A DNA stretch of 64,000 nucleotides from Aestuariivivens sediminicola (GCF_022662015.1 NZ_JAKMCM010000002.1:124001-188000), one strand, 5' to 3'; counted from the stretch's first letter, positions 1 through 9,450 are shown. The notes: a model not told the origin generated them from the sequence alone. Made by a program: numbers and translations.

Positions 1-131
1 TGGCCGAGAATTTCCTTTTTAGACCATTTTTTTGGATTCACCTTTTGTGTTAATTCCTGTTCCGAGGCATTCGACAAATAGGTAACCCCAGATGTTAGTA
101 AGTGTTCCAGTTTATCTAATGTGGTTTCCAT
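1..131 (-). CDS. DinB-family protein, N-terminal fragment (cut by window edge)
   Basis: An open frame reads leftwards from an ATG at 129-131 and runs off the window after 43 codons. The peptide begins METTLDKLEHLLTSG and reaches PKKWSKKEILG. That last segment is the conserved opening of DinB/YfiT-like four-helix-bundle proteins, in which the next residues normally bring the first metal-binding histidine. Some members are thiol (bacillithiol) S-transferases; most have no known reaction. No signal peptide is visible, so it is probably cytosolic. It starts 17 bp after the stop of the exported DinB-like gene at 149-790 and is probably co-transcribed with it. The family call rests on this short segment only. 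Confidence 0.6.
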   Translation of the reverse strand, partial: METTLDKLEHLLTSGVTYLSNASEQELTQKVNPKKWSKKEILG

Positions 132-148
132 TTGTAATTTGTTGATCT

Positions 149-790
149 TTATGGAAGTCTACCTTTTATAAATTTTATTTGTCCATTATGGTTGGATTCA
201 TGCTCACAAACGTGAAACCATTTGCAATGGTTATTCGTGAGCTTACCTTCAAAAAAGGGTTTAGATATCATTAACCAATTATCCTCTCTTTTTGCAAATT
301 CTTCTTTCGTTATGTTCCGTACCTCCTCAAGTTTGGAGAGATAATAGTCAATCGCATGCCCCTTTATCTGCCTTCTGCCTTCTTCCCCGAGTTTCATAGG
401 CACATCCCATTCTTTTTTGATGGCATCATCCCAGGACCCCCATTCCATTTCATCAAAGGTATTTAACTGATAGTACCTTTCACAGGCGGCCAAATGCAGC
501 AGCATAGCCCCAATAGAGTTTGATTTGTCGTCAATCTGAAAATCCAGTTCTTCCGTTGTTAAGTCCTTAACGGTATTGATGACCCAATTACGCATCATAT
601 TCATTGTTGAAAGCAATGTGCCAATACGAGGTGCATAACCTTCTAGAGGTCCTATTAGATATGGATTATCCGAAGCAATCATAGGTTTTGTATGGGCAAA
701 ATTGGCCATTGGAATTGTAAAAAGTCCTGCTGTGGTTAAAGCCGAGCGTTTGAGAAACCCTCTTCTTCCAGATTGAAATGTTGTTTTCAT
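149..790 (-). CDS. Exported DinB-like protein with twin-arginine signal
   Basis: A protein of 213 residues if started at the ATG at 788-790. An upstream in-frame ATG at 844 would overlap the preceding gene by 20 bp. The later start puts the Tat-type motif GRRGFLK at residues 8-14, just before a hydrophobic stretch, which is a typical layout. The mature part looks like a DinB-type four-helix bundle. Candidate metal ligands are His99 (in LLHLAACE) and the C-terminal pair His197 and His201 in an H-x3-H motif. DinB-like proteins are usually cytosolic, so export of a folded, possibly metal-loaded member is notable. It is followed by a second DinB-type gene at the window edge. The substrate is unknown. 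Confidence 0.75.
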   Translation of the reverse strand: MKTTFQSGRRGFLKRSALTTAGLFTIPMANFAHTKPMIASDNPYLIGPLEGYAPRIGTLLSTMNMMRNWVINTVKDLTTEELDFQIDDKSNSIGAMLLHLAACERYYQLNTFDEMEWGSWDDAIKKEWDVPMKLGEEGRRQIKGHAIDYYLSKLEEVRNITKEEFAKREDNWLMISKPFFEGKLTNNHCKWFHVCEHESNHNGQIKFIKGRLP

Positions 791-824
791 AGTGTTGTGT
801 TTGATATTTGTATTGTTATGGTCC

Positions 825-1823
825 TTAATTGTAATTAGTTTCATATTCCGTCATGCCATCCACCTTTAATTGTCTCATGGCTTCGCCTTCAACCAGCTTG
901 TATGACACCTGTCTTATTTTACCGGTGGGGATGGTCTTATTGCCTTCTTTCTTGTAGATGGGGAAGCGTTGCATGAAACTGTTTTCAACAACGGAAAATG
1001 AATCCTGTCCATTATAGCCTTCATTTATGTTGTCGTTTTCTGATGTCGGTTTGAAATAGACCTGACTCATCGATTTTTTATTGTTCACTGAGAACGCGTA
1101 AACACGTCCATAAGCACTGCTGTCAAGGGTTTTTGTATACACGAAAAGTTCCGGAGAGCCATCCGAATTGAGATCTTCAACCTCTGCATTGACCACCGCT
1201 TCACCTTCAATATTAAAGGTTTCGTTATAATCACGTCTTTCCAGCCCAAAGGTGAAAATAGTGAGTGTGTTGGTGTCATTTTTTTCTATTGAAGAGACGT
1301 TAAAGCCAATGCCCTGTAAGTTGAGCACTTTACTAAATGTCGTCAGATCGATTTGATTCCGATCTAATGCCCCGTCTATTTTTTTATAAGTACCACCCAG
1401 ACTAGCCCCTCCGTTACAAAAGAAGTTCAGAACGTTTATATCATTTGGGTCCTCCGTTGAAATTGTAATACGTGTATCGTTAAATTCAAATACAATGCGC
1501 TTTCCATTATAAACGGCCTCATAGGTATTTTTATCTCTTTTGTAGGCCAGAGCATCAAAGGTGCAGGTTGGTCTTTTTTTATCGGCACGCGATCGCACGG
1601 AGATATCAATAGTTTCATTGTCGCCTTGTCTAACCGTTACCGCTACCCAGTCGAATCCCTCAGCTCGTTGCTCATATCCGGTATCGACATAATTGCCGTA
1701 AATCCCTGTTTTTTCAGATGAACTTTGTTCCTGTTCAAAGGAATCTTCTCTGTCTTTTTTTTCGATTTTATGACATGCACAAATGGATAAACTAATGATG
1801 ACAAATAATATAACGCGATTCAT
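825..1823 (-). CDS. Lipoprotein with PliI-like (I-type lysozyme inhibitor) C-terminal half
   Basis: A 332-residue protein with a lipoprotein signal: hydrophobic residues 4-14, then a Cys at 17 in the context ICAC. A charged, flexible linker follows at about 18-40. Residues about 40-150 form an unassigned beta-rich region with a Cys pair. The C-terminal half, from about residue 160, contains a DLNSDGSPEL motif at 217-226 followed by a Ser/Tyr-rich stretch. This resembles the DINxDxxPEI...GSGGY pattern of PliI-type inhibitors of invertebrate (I-type) lysozymes. That assignment is inferred from pattern only; a generic FG-GAP-like Asp loop is an alternative. It is probably a periplasmic or outer-membrane lipoprotein, co-directional with the serine hydrolase upstream (32 bp gap). 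Confidence 0.5.
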   Translation of the reverse strand: MNRVILFVIISLSICACHKIEKKDREDSFEQEQSSSEKTGIYGNYVDTGYEQRAEGFDWVAVTVRQGDNETIDISVRSRADKKRPTCTFDALAYKRDKNTYEAVYNGKRIVFEFNDTRITISTEDPNDINVLNFFCNGGASLGGTYKKIDGALDRNQIDLTTFSKVLNLQGIGFNVSSIEKNDTNTLTIFTFGLERRDYNETFNIEGEAVVNAEVEDLNSDGSPELFVYTKTLDSSAYGRVYAFSVNNKKSMSQVYFKPTSENDNINEGYNGQDSFSVVENSFMQRFPIYKKEGNKTIPTGKIRQVSYKLVEGEAMRQLKVDGMTEYETNYN

Positions 1824-1855
1824 AATGTTTTGGTTTTGTATGTGGTTACCTCGTA

Positions 1856-3037
1856 CTAGTTGTGTCTTTCAAGTACGGGAAATAGTCTGTCTTTTAGAAC
1901 ATTCCAGGTGTGTTTTTTTGGAGGTTCATGGATGTTCCATCCGTTAAACAGAACAATGAGATCGTATTCCGGAGCTACCATTAATAACTGTCCTCCGTAT
2001 CCATTTCCCAGGAAAATCTTCGTTTTACCGTTGATGTGGTAAGGAACCCACCATTGATAGCCATATCCTATATTGGTCAATTTTTCCGGAGCGATCTCAT
2101 TCACTACAGGTTGTATGGAGGCTTCAACCCAAGGTTCTGAAACAATTTGTTCATTTTTCCACTTCCCTCGATTTAGATACAAAGCCCCGATTTTTGCGAG
2201 GTCTTCAGCTCTGAGATACAGACCGCCTTCGGTATCTATTTCTCCGGCCGGTGTTTTTTTCCAATAATAGTCCGTAATCCCCAGGGGACCAAACAGTTTT
2301 TCTTCCGCCCATTGGTCTGCTTTTTCCCCGGTTATTATGTTTACAATTTTACCCAATATAACACTGGCTCCACTGTTGTACTTAAAGTGAGTTCCCGGAA
2401 TGGTGTCAGTGGGTTTGTTCATCACATATGTAATCCAATCTGTACTGGCTTCCATGGCAATGCAATCGTCTGAGAGGTCTGTATATTCTCCTTCTTTCCA
2501 CTGAAGACCGGCACGCATGGTTAGCAAATCTTCAATGGTGATGTCATTCTTTCTGTTGTCTTGAATCTCAGGAGCATAATCTGAAAACAGGGGCATCACC
2601 TTTGTGTTGACATTAAAGTCGGGATACATGTCAAACGCAATACCCAGAAGAATAGAATTCACACTCTTGGTCACCGATTGCAATGTGTGCAGATCGGTAT
2701 TCCTGTAGTAGGGATGCCAATTGGGATGATCGTAATTGTATTGATGATTGGTCGTGTCATATTTTTGGGCTATGGTTTCGTAGTCTTGGGAGTATTTAAA
2801 ATCTGCAAGCAGTTCTTCATGTTGTATCACCATGAACCGGTCAACGAGTCCGTAGTCCCCATTTTTTATATCCTGATCTATCGAATCAATAACGGGTGCA
2901 AGACCATGTCTTGAAGACACTTTATCTTCCATTAAATGGGGATGGGGGTCCTTATTTTTCTTATTACACCCAACAACTACAAGTATTAGTAAAATTGCAA
3001 AGGGAAGTTTTCTGATGTGGTCTGTCACGATTTTCAT
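1856..3037 (-). CDS. Serine hydrolase, beta-lactamase/penicillin-binding class C fold, lipoprotein
   Basis: A 393-residue protein with a lipobox VVGC (Cys24) after a hydrophobic segment, so it is envelope-anchored. The serine beta-lactamase family S12 motifs are visible: SVTK at residues 121-124 (nucleophile Ser121, Lys124) and a YNSG motif in place of the usual YxN. The YNSG form is common in the esterase/6-aminohexanoate-hydrolase-like branch. The length fits the family. Such proteins are D-amino-acid peptidases, esterases or amidases; the exact substrate cannot be told. It lies in a minus-strand run with the PliI-like lipoprotein and the DinB genes, which suggests envelope maintenance, but this is inference. 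An antibiotic-resistance role is not supported by anything seen. Confidence 0.85.
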   Translation of the reverse strand: MKIVTDHIRKLPFAILLILVVVGCNKKNKDPHPHLMEDKVSSRHGLAPVIDSIDQDIKNGDYGLVDRFMVIQHEELLADFKYSQDYETIAQKYDTTNHQYNYDHPNWHPYYRNTDLHTLQSVTKSVNSILLGIAFDMYPDFNVNTKVMPLFSDYAPEIQDNRKNDITIEDLLTMRAGLQWKEGEYTDLSDDCIAMEASTDWITYVMNKPTDTIPGTHFKYNSGASVILGKIVNIITGEKADQWAEEKLFGPLGITDYYWKKTPAGEIDTEGGLYLRAEDLAKIGALYLNRGKWKNEQIVSEPWVEASIQPVVNEIAPEKLTNIGYGYQWWVPYHINGKTKIFLGNGYGGQLLMVAPEYDLIVLFNGWNIHEPPKKHTWNVLKDRLFPVLERHN

Positions 3038-3179
3038 AATTGATGTCTTAGAAGTGTCTAATATACTTGTTCATTTTTAATTCTCTCCTTAGCAGTCCTT
3101 GGGTGTTGCTTAAAACAGGTTGCATACAGCAGCACTCGCAATCGTTGTTTTAATGAAAGTCCTGTGATCCATGGATGAA

Positions 3180-4118
3180 CTAATTGCATTTAATTTTGAT
3201 CCATTCAACAAGCGCTTCATCAAAGTGCTGAGGTTCTTCCAATTGTGGTGTATGACCGCTTTTTTCGAACAGCACCAATTTTAAATCTGGAAAATAGTTA
3301 TGAGCCGTGTTCCATAATGTATAGGGGATCACATAATCATACTTGCCCAGGCCCACAAATAGAGGCACAGTTATCGTTGTCCCAGGGTCGAACATAGTGT
3401 AATCGTGAAACACCTTTGAAAATAAATGCTGTGTTAGTTCTGAATGTACCGTCATATCTTTCCATAGCCAGCCTGCATCATATTCAGGATTAAACCAGTA
3501 CTGCGGAGACATGGTGTTATATCTTGCAGATGCTTCTTCCTGACCGGTCAATCGATCGAGTTCCTTTAGGTTTCCCCAATTTTCCTCCTGAAGTCTTTTT
3601 CGTTCGGTTGAAGCGGATGCCCAGAGTTCTGCAGCCTTTTTATCATATGTTGCATTGCCCCATTCTGAAGGGGATCCAATTACAATGAGTCCTGAAACCT
3701 GATCTCCAAATGTTTTCACATATTCGGTTGCAATAGTGCCATGAATACTGTGTCCCATAATCAAGGGCTTTTCCAGTTGTAGAGCTTTGCGTATCTGCTC
3801 TACATCGTTTACAATGGATTTAATGGTGACTTTATGTAAGGCTTCTGCTTTGTAATCTTTCGCAAACCATTTCATGTCTACGAAATACAGTTTTAAATAC
3901 CGTCTTAAGTTGTCGGAAAAGGTTCGGGGATAGTAAACAGATGAGCCAATTACAAGACATGGCGTTCCATGGCCTTCAATACGATACGTCAATCGGCTTC
4001 CATCCAATTCTATGGTTCCGGAATTGTCTGAAGACGCATGGGTCGTTTGCTGACCTTGAAGCACTTCAATTTGAGTTATTACAAGCAGGACAATAATTGC
4101 TATTCTAAATTTTTTCAT
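3180..4118 (-). CDS. Secreted alpha/beta hydrolase
   Basis: A 312-residue alpha/beta hydrolase fold protein. An N-terminal hydrophobic segment (residues 4-16) followed by QGQQ suggests a cleavable signal peptide and a periplasmic site. The nucleophile elbow is GHSIHG with Ser124. The likely acid is Asp261 in GLGKYDYVIP and the base is His289 in KSGHTPQ, giving a complete catalytic triad. A helical cap region lies between about residues 150 and 235. This family covers esterases, prolyl aminopeptidases and haloperoxidase-like enzymes, and the substrate cannot be assigned. The gene stands between the serine-hydrolase cluster (142 bp gap) and polA (152 bp gap), all on the minus strand. Confidence 0.85.
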   Translation of the reverse strand: MKKFRIAIIVLLVITQIEVLQGQQTTHASSDNSGTIELDGSRLTYRIEGHGTPCLVIGSSVYYPRTFSDNLRRYLKLYFVDMKWFAKDYKAEALHKVTIKSIVNDVEQIRKALQLEKPLIMGHSIHGTIATEYVKTFGDQVSGLIVIGSPSEWGNATYDKKAAELWASASTERKRLQEENWGNLKELDRLTGQEEASARYNTMSPQYWFNPEYDAGWLWKDMTVHSELTQHLFSKVFHDYTMFDPGTTITVPLFVGLGKYDYVIPYTLWNTAHNYFPDLKLVLFEKSGHTPQLEEPQHFDEALVEWIKIKCN

Positions 4119-4270
4119 ATGTTTTGCAGTACCTAAAAATGACTCTTATAGGATATTTAGGGATTTCTATATCCGGACTTTTCAGTCATACACACTGTTT
4201 ATGTTTCTATGTGCTTATTTTAAGCATTAAATATGTGGCTTCCCCCAACGGTAAAATGCGATGTAAAAAA

Positions 4271-7156
4271 TTAGTGGGCTTCCAGCCAATTATCGCCAAG
4301 GCCCAAATCGACAACCAATGGTACCTCCAGGCTGTAGGCATTTTCCATTTCGGTTTTTACCATGGATTTAATAGCTTCCAATTCCGGTCGATAGACATCA
4401 AATACCAATTCATCGTGTACCTGAAGTAACATTTTGGTTTTGTAGGCCTGTGCTTCCAATTGGTTATAGATATTGATCATGGCAATCTTTATGATATCTG
4501 CAGCGCTGCCTTGTATGGGAGCGTTTACAGCATTGCGTTCGGCCGCCCCTCGAACTACCGCATTACGGGAATTGATATCTTTAAGATAGCGACGCCGCCC
4601 TAAAACGGTCTGAACATAGCCATGGTCTCGGGCAAAATTAATTTGCTCACCTATAAAGCGTTTTAATTTCGGGTATGTGGCGTAATAAGTATCAATCAAG
4701 TCCTTGGCTTCGCTTCTTGATAAATCGGTCTGGTTACTTAAACCAAAGGCCGAAACGCCATATATGATTCCAAAGTTAACTGTTTTAGCATTACTGCGTT
4801 GCTCGCGTGTGACCTCCTCAATGGGTACGTTAAATACTTTGGAAGCCGTTGAGGCATGAATGTCTTGTCCCTGTTTAAAAGCCTCGATCATGGTATCCTC
4901 GTGACTCAATGCGGCAATTATACGCAATTCAATCTGACTGTAGTCGGCAGCTAAAAGGGTGTAATTTTCGTTCCTAGGGATAAAGGCCTTTCGTACCTGT
5001 CTGCCCCGCTCAGTACGAATGGGAATGTTCTGAAGGTTGGGATTGTTACTGCTCAATCGCCCGGTAGCCGCAACCGTCTGCATGTAGTCCGTATGCACCC
5101 GTCCGGTTGATGGTTGCACCTGATCGGGCAAGGCATCGACATAGGTGCTTTTTAATTTTGCCAGTCCCCTGTAATCCAATATCTTTTGAATAATAGTATG
5201 GTCCTTTGCCAAATAACTCAGCACATCCTCAGCCGTAGAGTACTGTCCTGTTTTTGTCTTTTTGGGTTTGTCGACCAATTTTAACTTGTCGAATAATATT
5301 TCACCCAGTTGCTTTGGAGAGGCAATATTAAATTCTTCACCCGCTTCTCGGTAAATTTCAACCTCCAGGTCCTTGATGTCCTTATTTAATTGTTCCGATA
5401 ACGTATTCAAAAATCCCTTATCCAAATTGATGCCTTCCAATTCCATCGCGGCCAGGACGCGTAATAAAGGGATTTCGATGTCATCGAACAATTTTTGGGT
5501 ATTGGCCTGTCCCAATTCATTTTGAAAATGGGCCTTTAATTGCAGCGTAATATCGGCATCTTCAACGGCATATTCAGTTTGTTTATCCAGGGCCACCTCA
5601 CGCATGGATAATTGGTTCTTTCCTTTCTTACCAATCAGCGTTTCTATGGAGATAGGGGAGTAGTTGAGATAGGTTTCGGACAACACATCCATATTATGGC
5701 GCATATCGGGGTTTATCAAATAATGAGCCAGCATGGTGTCGAATAGTTTCCCTTTTACGGTAATATCATACTTGGCAAGCACTTTAATGTCGTATTTTAG
5801 ATTCTGACCGATCTTTTCGTTAGTCTCATTTTCAAAGAAGGGGCGTAATTGTTCTAAGAGATTCCGCGTTTCATCCCTATTTTCCGGAAAGGGAAGATAA
5901 TACCCTTTACCGGTTTCCCAGGAAAAGGCAATGCCCACCAATTCGGCTGTAATGGGATCTAATCCAGTCGTTTCGGTGTCAAAGCACACACTGCTTTGAG
6001 ACATGAGTTTGCTTAAAAAAAGCGTTAAGGCTTTGGCCGATGTAATGCTTTGGTAAAAATGCGAAGTGGTATCTGCAGTGCGTCTGGTATAACCTGAAAC
6101 AGGCTGATCGGAGTCCTGGTTTTCAGTACTGCTATCTCCAAAGAGGGAAAACTGCCCGGCTCCCGCAGCAGTAGTCTTTTTCGGTATAGGGGTTTGTGTA
6201 CTCTGCGAAGCTGCTATTTCGGACGCTGTGCCTGACGGTGGGTCTGAAGCTGCCGTATCTGTATCGCTTTCGTTGGCAAAGGTCTTTAAAAAGTTTTCTG
6301 TTAAACGCCGGAATTCCAATTCTTGAAAAATTTGTTTTACCGCCTCAATATCAGGATGATTCAGCTCAAAATCCTTGGCATCGAATGTTACGGGGACATC
6401 CAACATGATCCGGGCCAGTTTTTTTGAAAGCAATCCCAATTCACTGTTGGCCTCTACCTTTTCTTTCATTTTACCTTTAAGTTCATGGGTATTGGCCAAA
6501 AGGTTTTCCATGCTCCCGTAAGCCTGGATAAACTTTTTTGCCGTTTTTTCACCAACTCCGGGAAACCCTGGAATATTGTCCGAACTATCTCCCATCATTC
6601 CTAAAAAGTCAATGACCTGTTCCGGACGCTCCACCTCGAATTTTTCCTGTACTTCAGGAATACCCCAAACCTCATAACCCCCACCAAATGATTTAGGGCG
6701 GTACATGAATATATTATCGGTAACCAGCTGGGCAAAATCTTTGTCCGGAGTAACCATGTAGGTTTGATATCCCTCTTGTTCGGCTTGCCTGGATAAGGTA
6801 CCTATAACATCGTCTGCCTCGTAACCCTCTTTTACCATAATTGGAATATGCATGGCTTTCAATATCTCTTGTATATAGGGAACGGCGATTTTTATAGCCT
6901 CAGGAGTTTCATCTCGGTTTGCTTTATAATCCTCATAGAGCTCAATACGATCTGTACTTCCCCCCTTATCAAAACAAACAGCCAGATGATCCGGGCGTTC
7001 CCGCTTGATCACATCTAAAAGCGAGTTCATAAATCCCATAATCGCAGACGTATCAATTCCTTTAGAATTGATTCTTGGATTCTTTATAAATGCATAATAA
7101 CCTCGAAAGATTAAAGCGTAAGCATCAACTAAAAAGAGGCGTTTTTTATCGGACAT
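4271..7156 (-). CDS. polA: DNA polymerase I
   Basis: A 961-residue three-domain DNA polymerase I, used for repair and Okazaki-fragment processing. The N-terminal 5'-3' exonuclease starts at LFLVDAYALIFRGYYAF and includes the acidic motifs EADDVIG and TPDKDF. A variable Ser/Thr-rich linker of about 60 residues follows, from roughly residue 300. The proofreading domain is intact: FDTETTGLD (Exo I, D-x-E), GQNLKYD (Exo II) and YAVEDAD (Exo III). The polymerase has motif A DYSQIELR, motif B RSNAKTVNFGIIYG and motif C VHDE. So, unlike the Thermus and Bacillus enzymes, 3'-5' proofreading should be active. The gene is divergent from cutC across a 210-bp gap. Confidence 0.98.
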   Translation of the reverse strand: MSDKKRLFLVDAYALIFRGYYAFIKNPRINSKGIDTSAIMGFMNSLLDVIKRERPDHLAVCFDKGGSTDRIELYEDYKANRDETPEAIKIAVPYIQEILKAMHIPIMVKEGYEADDVIGTLSRQAEQEGYQTYMVTPDKDFAQLVTDNIFMYRPKSFGGGYEVWGIPEVQEKFEVERPEQVIDFLGMMGDSSDNIPGFPGVGEKTAKKFIQAYGSMENLLANTHELKGKMKEKVEANSELGLLSKKLARIMLDVPVTFDAKDFELNHPDIEAVKQIFQELEFRRLTENFLKTFANESDTDTAASDPPSGTASEIAASQSTQTPIPKKTTAAGAGQFSLFGDSSTENQDSDQPVSGYTRRTADTTSHFYQSITSAKALTLFLSKLMSQSSVCFDTETTGLDPITAELVGIAFSWETGKGYYLPFPENRDETRNLLEQLRPFFENETNEKIGQNLKYDIKVLAKYDITVKGKLFDTMLAHYLINPDMRHNMDVLSETYLNYSPISIETLIGKKGKNQLSMREVALDKQTEYAVEDADITLQLKAHFQNELGQANTQKLFDDIEIPLLRVLAAMELEGINLDKGFLNTLSEQLNKDIKDLEVEIYREAGEEFNIASPKQLGEILFDKLKLVDKPKKTKTGQYSTAEDVLSYLAKDHTIIQKILDYRGLAKLKSTYVDALPDQVQPSTGRVHTDYMQTVAATGRLSSNNPNLQNIPIRTERGRQVRKAFIPRNENYTLLAADYSQIELRIIAALSHEDTMIEAFKQGQDIHASTASKVFNVPIEEVTREQRSNAKTVNFGIIYGVSAFGLSNQTDLSRSEAKDLIDTYYATYPKLKRFIGEQINFARDHGYVQTVLGRRRYLKDINSRNAVVRGAAERNAVNAPIQGSAADIIKIAMINIYNQLEAQAYKTKMLLQVHDELVFDVYRPELEAIKSMVKTEMENAYSLEVPLVVDLGLGDNWLEAH

Positions 7157-7282
7157 TGTATTTGAAGGATTATGTATTGTTTTGTTGTCGCTATGAGCAT
7201 AATACGGTCATTGAACCATAACATAAAGTCGCTGAAATCATTTCAGAGCACTTTTTAACGCTGCTTAAACAGACAAGAAAAC

Positions 7283-7290
7283 CAAAACTA
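7283..7290 (-). promoter_or_regulatory. Possible -7 box for polA
   Basis: On the minus strand this reads TAGTTTTG, a match to the Bacteroidota -7 consensus TAnnTTTG, about 126 bases before the polA start. No clear TTTG box lies the expected distance upstream, so support is modest. Confidence 0.3.
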
Positions 7291-7366
7291 CGAAAAGTAT
7301 TTTTGATTTGTGGGTAATAATTTGCAATTTCATGGGCTCAATTAGTAATTAAAACTGACATAATTT

Positions 7367-8089
7367 ATGGTTGTTGAAGTTTGTGCAAATTCATATTTAT
7401 CGGCATTAAATGCGCAGAGGGCCGGGGCCCATCGTATCGAATTGTGTTCGGAACTGGTTATTGGTGGCATTACACCGTCATATGGTTTAATAAAGCGGGT
7501 CATCCAGTCTGTTTCCATTCCCGTATTTGCCTTAATACGACCGCGCAGTGGAAATTTTACCTATTCAGATGATGAATTTGAAATCATGAAATATGATATT
7601 GCTAAATGCAAAGAAATGGGATGTGCCGGCATTGTATCCGGGCTATTAAACCAAGATAATTCCATAGATTTTGAACGTACAAAAACACTGGTCGATCTGG
7701 CACGACCCTTACCATTCACCTTCCACAGAGCTTTTGATTGGGTAACTGACCCAAGAAAGGCATTACAACAGTTAATAGAACTAGGGGTAGATCGCGTACT
7801 TACTTCTGGTCAGGAACGTTCTTCGGAGGAGGGCATTGCACTGATTTCTGAATTGAAGGCCTACGCAGAGGGCAGGATTGGCATACTACCCGGTGGAGGT
7901 ATAAACCCTAACAATGTACATCGGTTTAAGCAGGCCGGGTTTACCGAAATCCATGTATCTGCATCGACCACCGAAGTAGTTAATGAGCCACCCAGGATAC
8001 CCATGAATAGTAAAAAATTCTTTGATGAGACCCTTGCCGTTTATTCCGATAAAAATAATATCGCAGCTATTGTAAGCGCTTTCAAATAA
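7367..8089 (+). CDS. cutC: Copper homeostasis protein CutC
   Basis: A 240-residue cytosolic TIM-barrel protein of the CutC family. Family signatures are visible: VEVCANSYLSALNAQRAGAH at the N-terminus, IELCSELVIGGITPSYGL, then FALIRPRSGNF and TFHRAFDW, and ILPGGGINPNN in the C-terminal half. CutC has been linked to copper tolerance, but the biochemical role remains uncertain in bacteria. The length matches the family (about 240). No copper transporter or chaperone gene is next to it. It is divergent from polA and 125 bp upstream of the metallophosphoesterase gene, which has its own promoter box. Confidence 0.95.
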   Translation: MVVEVCANSYLSALNAQRAGAHRIELCSELVIGGITPSYGLIKRVIQSVSIPVFALIRPRSGNFTYSDDEFEIMKYDIAKCKEMGCAGIVSGLLNQDNSIDFERTKTLVDLARPLPFTFHRAFDWVTDPRKALQQLIELGVDRVLTSGQERSSEEGIALISELKAYAEGRIGILPGGGINPNNVHRFKQAGFTEIHVSASTTEVVNEPPRIPMNSKKFFDETLAVYSDKNNIAAIVSAFK

Positions 8090-8192
8090 GGGGAGCCTTA
8101 TTAAATCGGATGTCTTAATATTGCAATCTGCGCAAAATCTTAAGGTATCGTTAAATATACGGGTAGAATTAAATTACTGAGTTTAAATAAAT

Positions 8193-8200
8193 TATCTTTG
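8193..8200 (+). promoter_or_regulatory. -7 promoter box for the metallophosphoesterase gene
   Basis: TATCTTTG matches TAnnTTTG exactly and lies 14 bases before the start codon, which implies a very short leader. No strong -33 TTTG box is seen. Confidence 0.45.
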
Positions 8201-8214
8201 ACATAAAAAGAAAA

Positions 8215-9450
8215 ATGCTACGCTGGATTATTTTTATAATCATTTTCGGGATTATTGATCTGTATGCCTACCAGGCTTTCAAAACAGTCAGTAAAAATCA
8301 ATGGCTTAATGTACTGTATTGGGTTGTCACCATTCTGGTAATAGGGAATTTCGTAATGCACTATTACGGCTTTAACAGAAGGGATGGTTTTTCACATGCT
8401 CATGCCTACGCGTTTGGTTTTTTTGTGGCTATTTTAATCCCTAAGATGGTTTTACTTCTGGTTATGTTAAGCGAAGATATTTTCAGGATACCTTTGGCAA
8501 TTTATAGATTTTTTACGGAGGGAGATAGTGCTAAAGGCAATTATTTTGCTTCACGGCGACAGTTTATTAGTCAGATAGCCCTGGGTATTGCAGCGCTTCC
8601 ATTGGCCTCTATTCTTTATGGAATATATAAGGGTAAATACAATTATAAAGTTTTAAAGTACACCTTGCATTTTGAAGATTTGCCGGAGGCCTTCGATGGA
8701 TACAAAATCACCCAGATTAGTGATATTCATTCCGGAAGTTTTGACAATGACGATAAGGTGAAATATGGGGTTGATTTAATTAACCGTCAGAACAGTGATG
8801 TGATTCTATTTACGGGCGATATCGTGAATAACAAAGCGGATGAGCTTCAACCCTATACAACTATCTTTAATAAACTTCAAGCCAAGGACGGTCTGTTTTC
8901 CGTATTGGGGAACCACGATTATGGAGACTATGTAACCTGGGACTCAGAAGAGGCCAAAACAAAGAATTTAGACTATTTAAAAAAGCTTCAAAGAGAGATT
9001 GGATTTGATTTATTGTTGAATGAAAGTCGCTACATAGAAAGAGACGGGCAGCGTATTGCCTTGATAGGTGTTGAAAATTGGGGTGCAGGAGGATTTAAAA
9101 AAGCGGGCGATTTGAACAAGGCAGCGCAACACATAGATGTAAACGACTTCAAGATCTTAATGAGTCATGATCCGACACATTGGCAAAAGCAGGTGATCAA
9201 GGACCCTAAGCATTACCATTTGACCCTTAGCGGGCATACCCACGGGATGCAGTTTGGAATAGAGATACCCGGTTGGTTTAAGTGGAGCCCGGTGAAATGG
9301 CGTTATAAGTATTGGGCCGGAATATATGAAGAAGCAGGACAGTATATTAATGTGAATCGAGGTTTTGGCTATTTGGCATTCCCGGGACGGGTCGGTATTT
9401 GGCCTGAAATTACAGTGATCGAGCTTAAAAAAGGTGTTGTTGAAGTATAA
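8215..9450 (+). CDS. Membrane-anchored metallophosphoesterase (YkuE-like)
   Basis: A 411-residue protein with three hydrophobic segments at about residues 2-20, 32-50 and 65-86. A SRRQFISQ motif at 113-120 before another hydrophobic stretch resembles an internal twin-arginine motif. The calcineurin-like phosphoesterase domain follows from about 160. Metal ligands are visible: D170-x-H172, G201-D202, the GNHD motif at 232-235, SHDPTHW, and SGHTHGMQFG near the C-terminus. YkuE-type members hydrolyse phosphoesters at the membrane and several act on UDP-2,3-diacylglucosamine-like lipids, but the substrate here is not decidable. Topology suggests the catalytic domain is outside the cytoplasm. Confidence 0.9.
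   Translation: MLRWIIFIIIFGIIDLYAYQAFKTVSKNQWLNVLYWVVTILVIGNFVMHYYGFNRRDGFSHAHAYAFGFFVAILIPKMVLLLVMLSEDIFRIPLAIYRFFTEGDSAKGNYFASRRQFISQIALGIAALPLASILYGIYKGKYNYKVLKYTLHFEDLPEAFDGYKITQISDIHSGSFDNDDKVKYGVDLINRQNSDVILFTGDIVNNKADELQPYTTIFNKLQAKDGLFSVLGNHDYGDYVTWDSEEAKTKNLDYLKKLQREIGFDLLLNESRYIERDGQRIALIGVENWGAGGFKKAGDLNKAAQHIDVNDFKILMSHDPTHWQKQVIKDPKHYHLTLSGHTHGMQFGIEIPGWFKWSPVKWRYKYWAGIYEEAGQYINVNRGFGYLAFPGRVGIWPEITVIELKKGVVEV

Noticed and set aside
1856..3037. Antibiotic-resistance beta-lactamase
   Set aside because: The SxxK motif is present, but YNSG replaces YxN and the context is not a resistance locus; general serine hydrolase is the safer call.
4124..4429. Plus-strand open frame of about 100 codons
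   Set aside because: It lies mostly inside polA on the other strand, has no family resemblance, and polA's coding signal is unambiguous.
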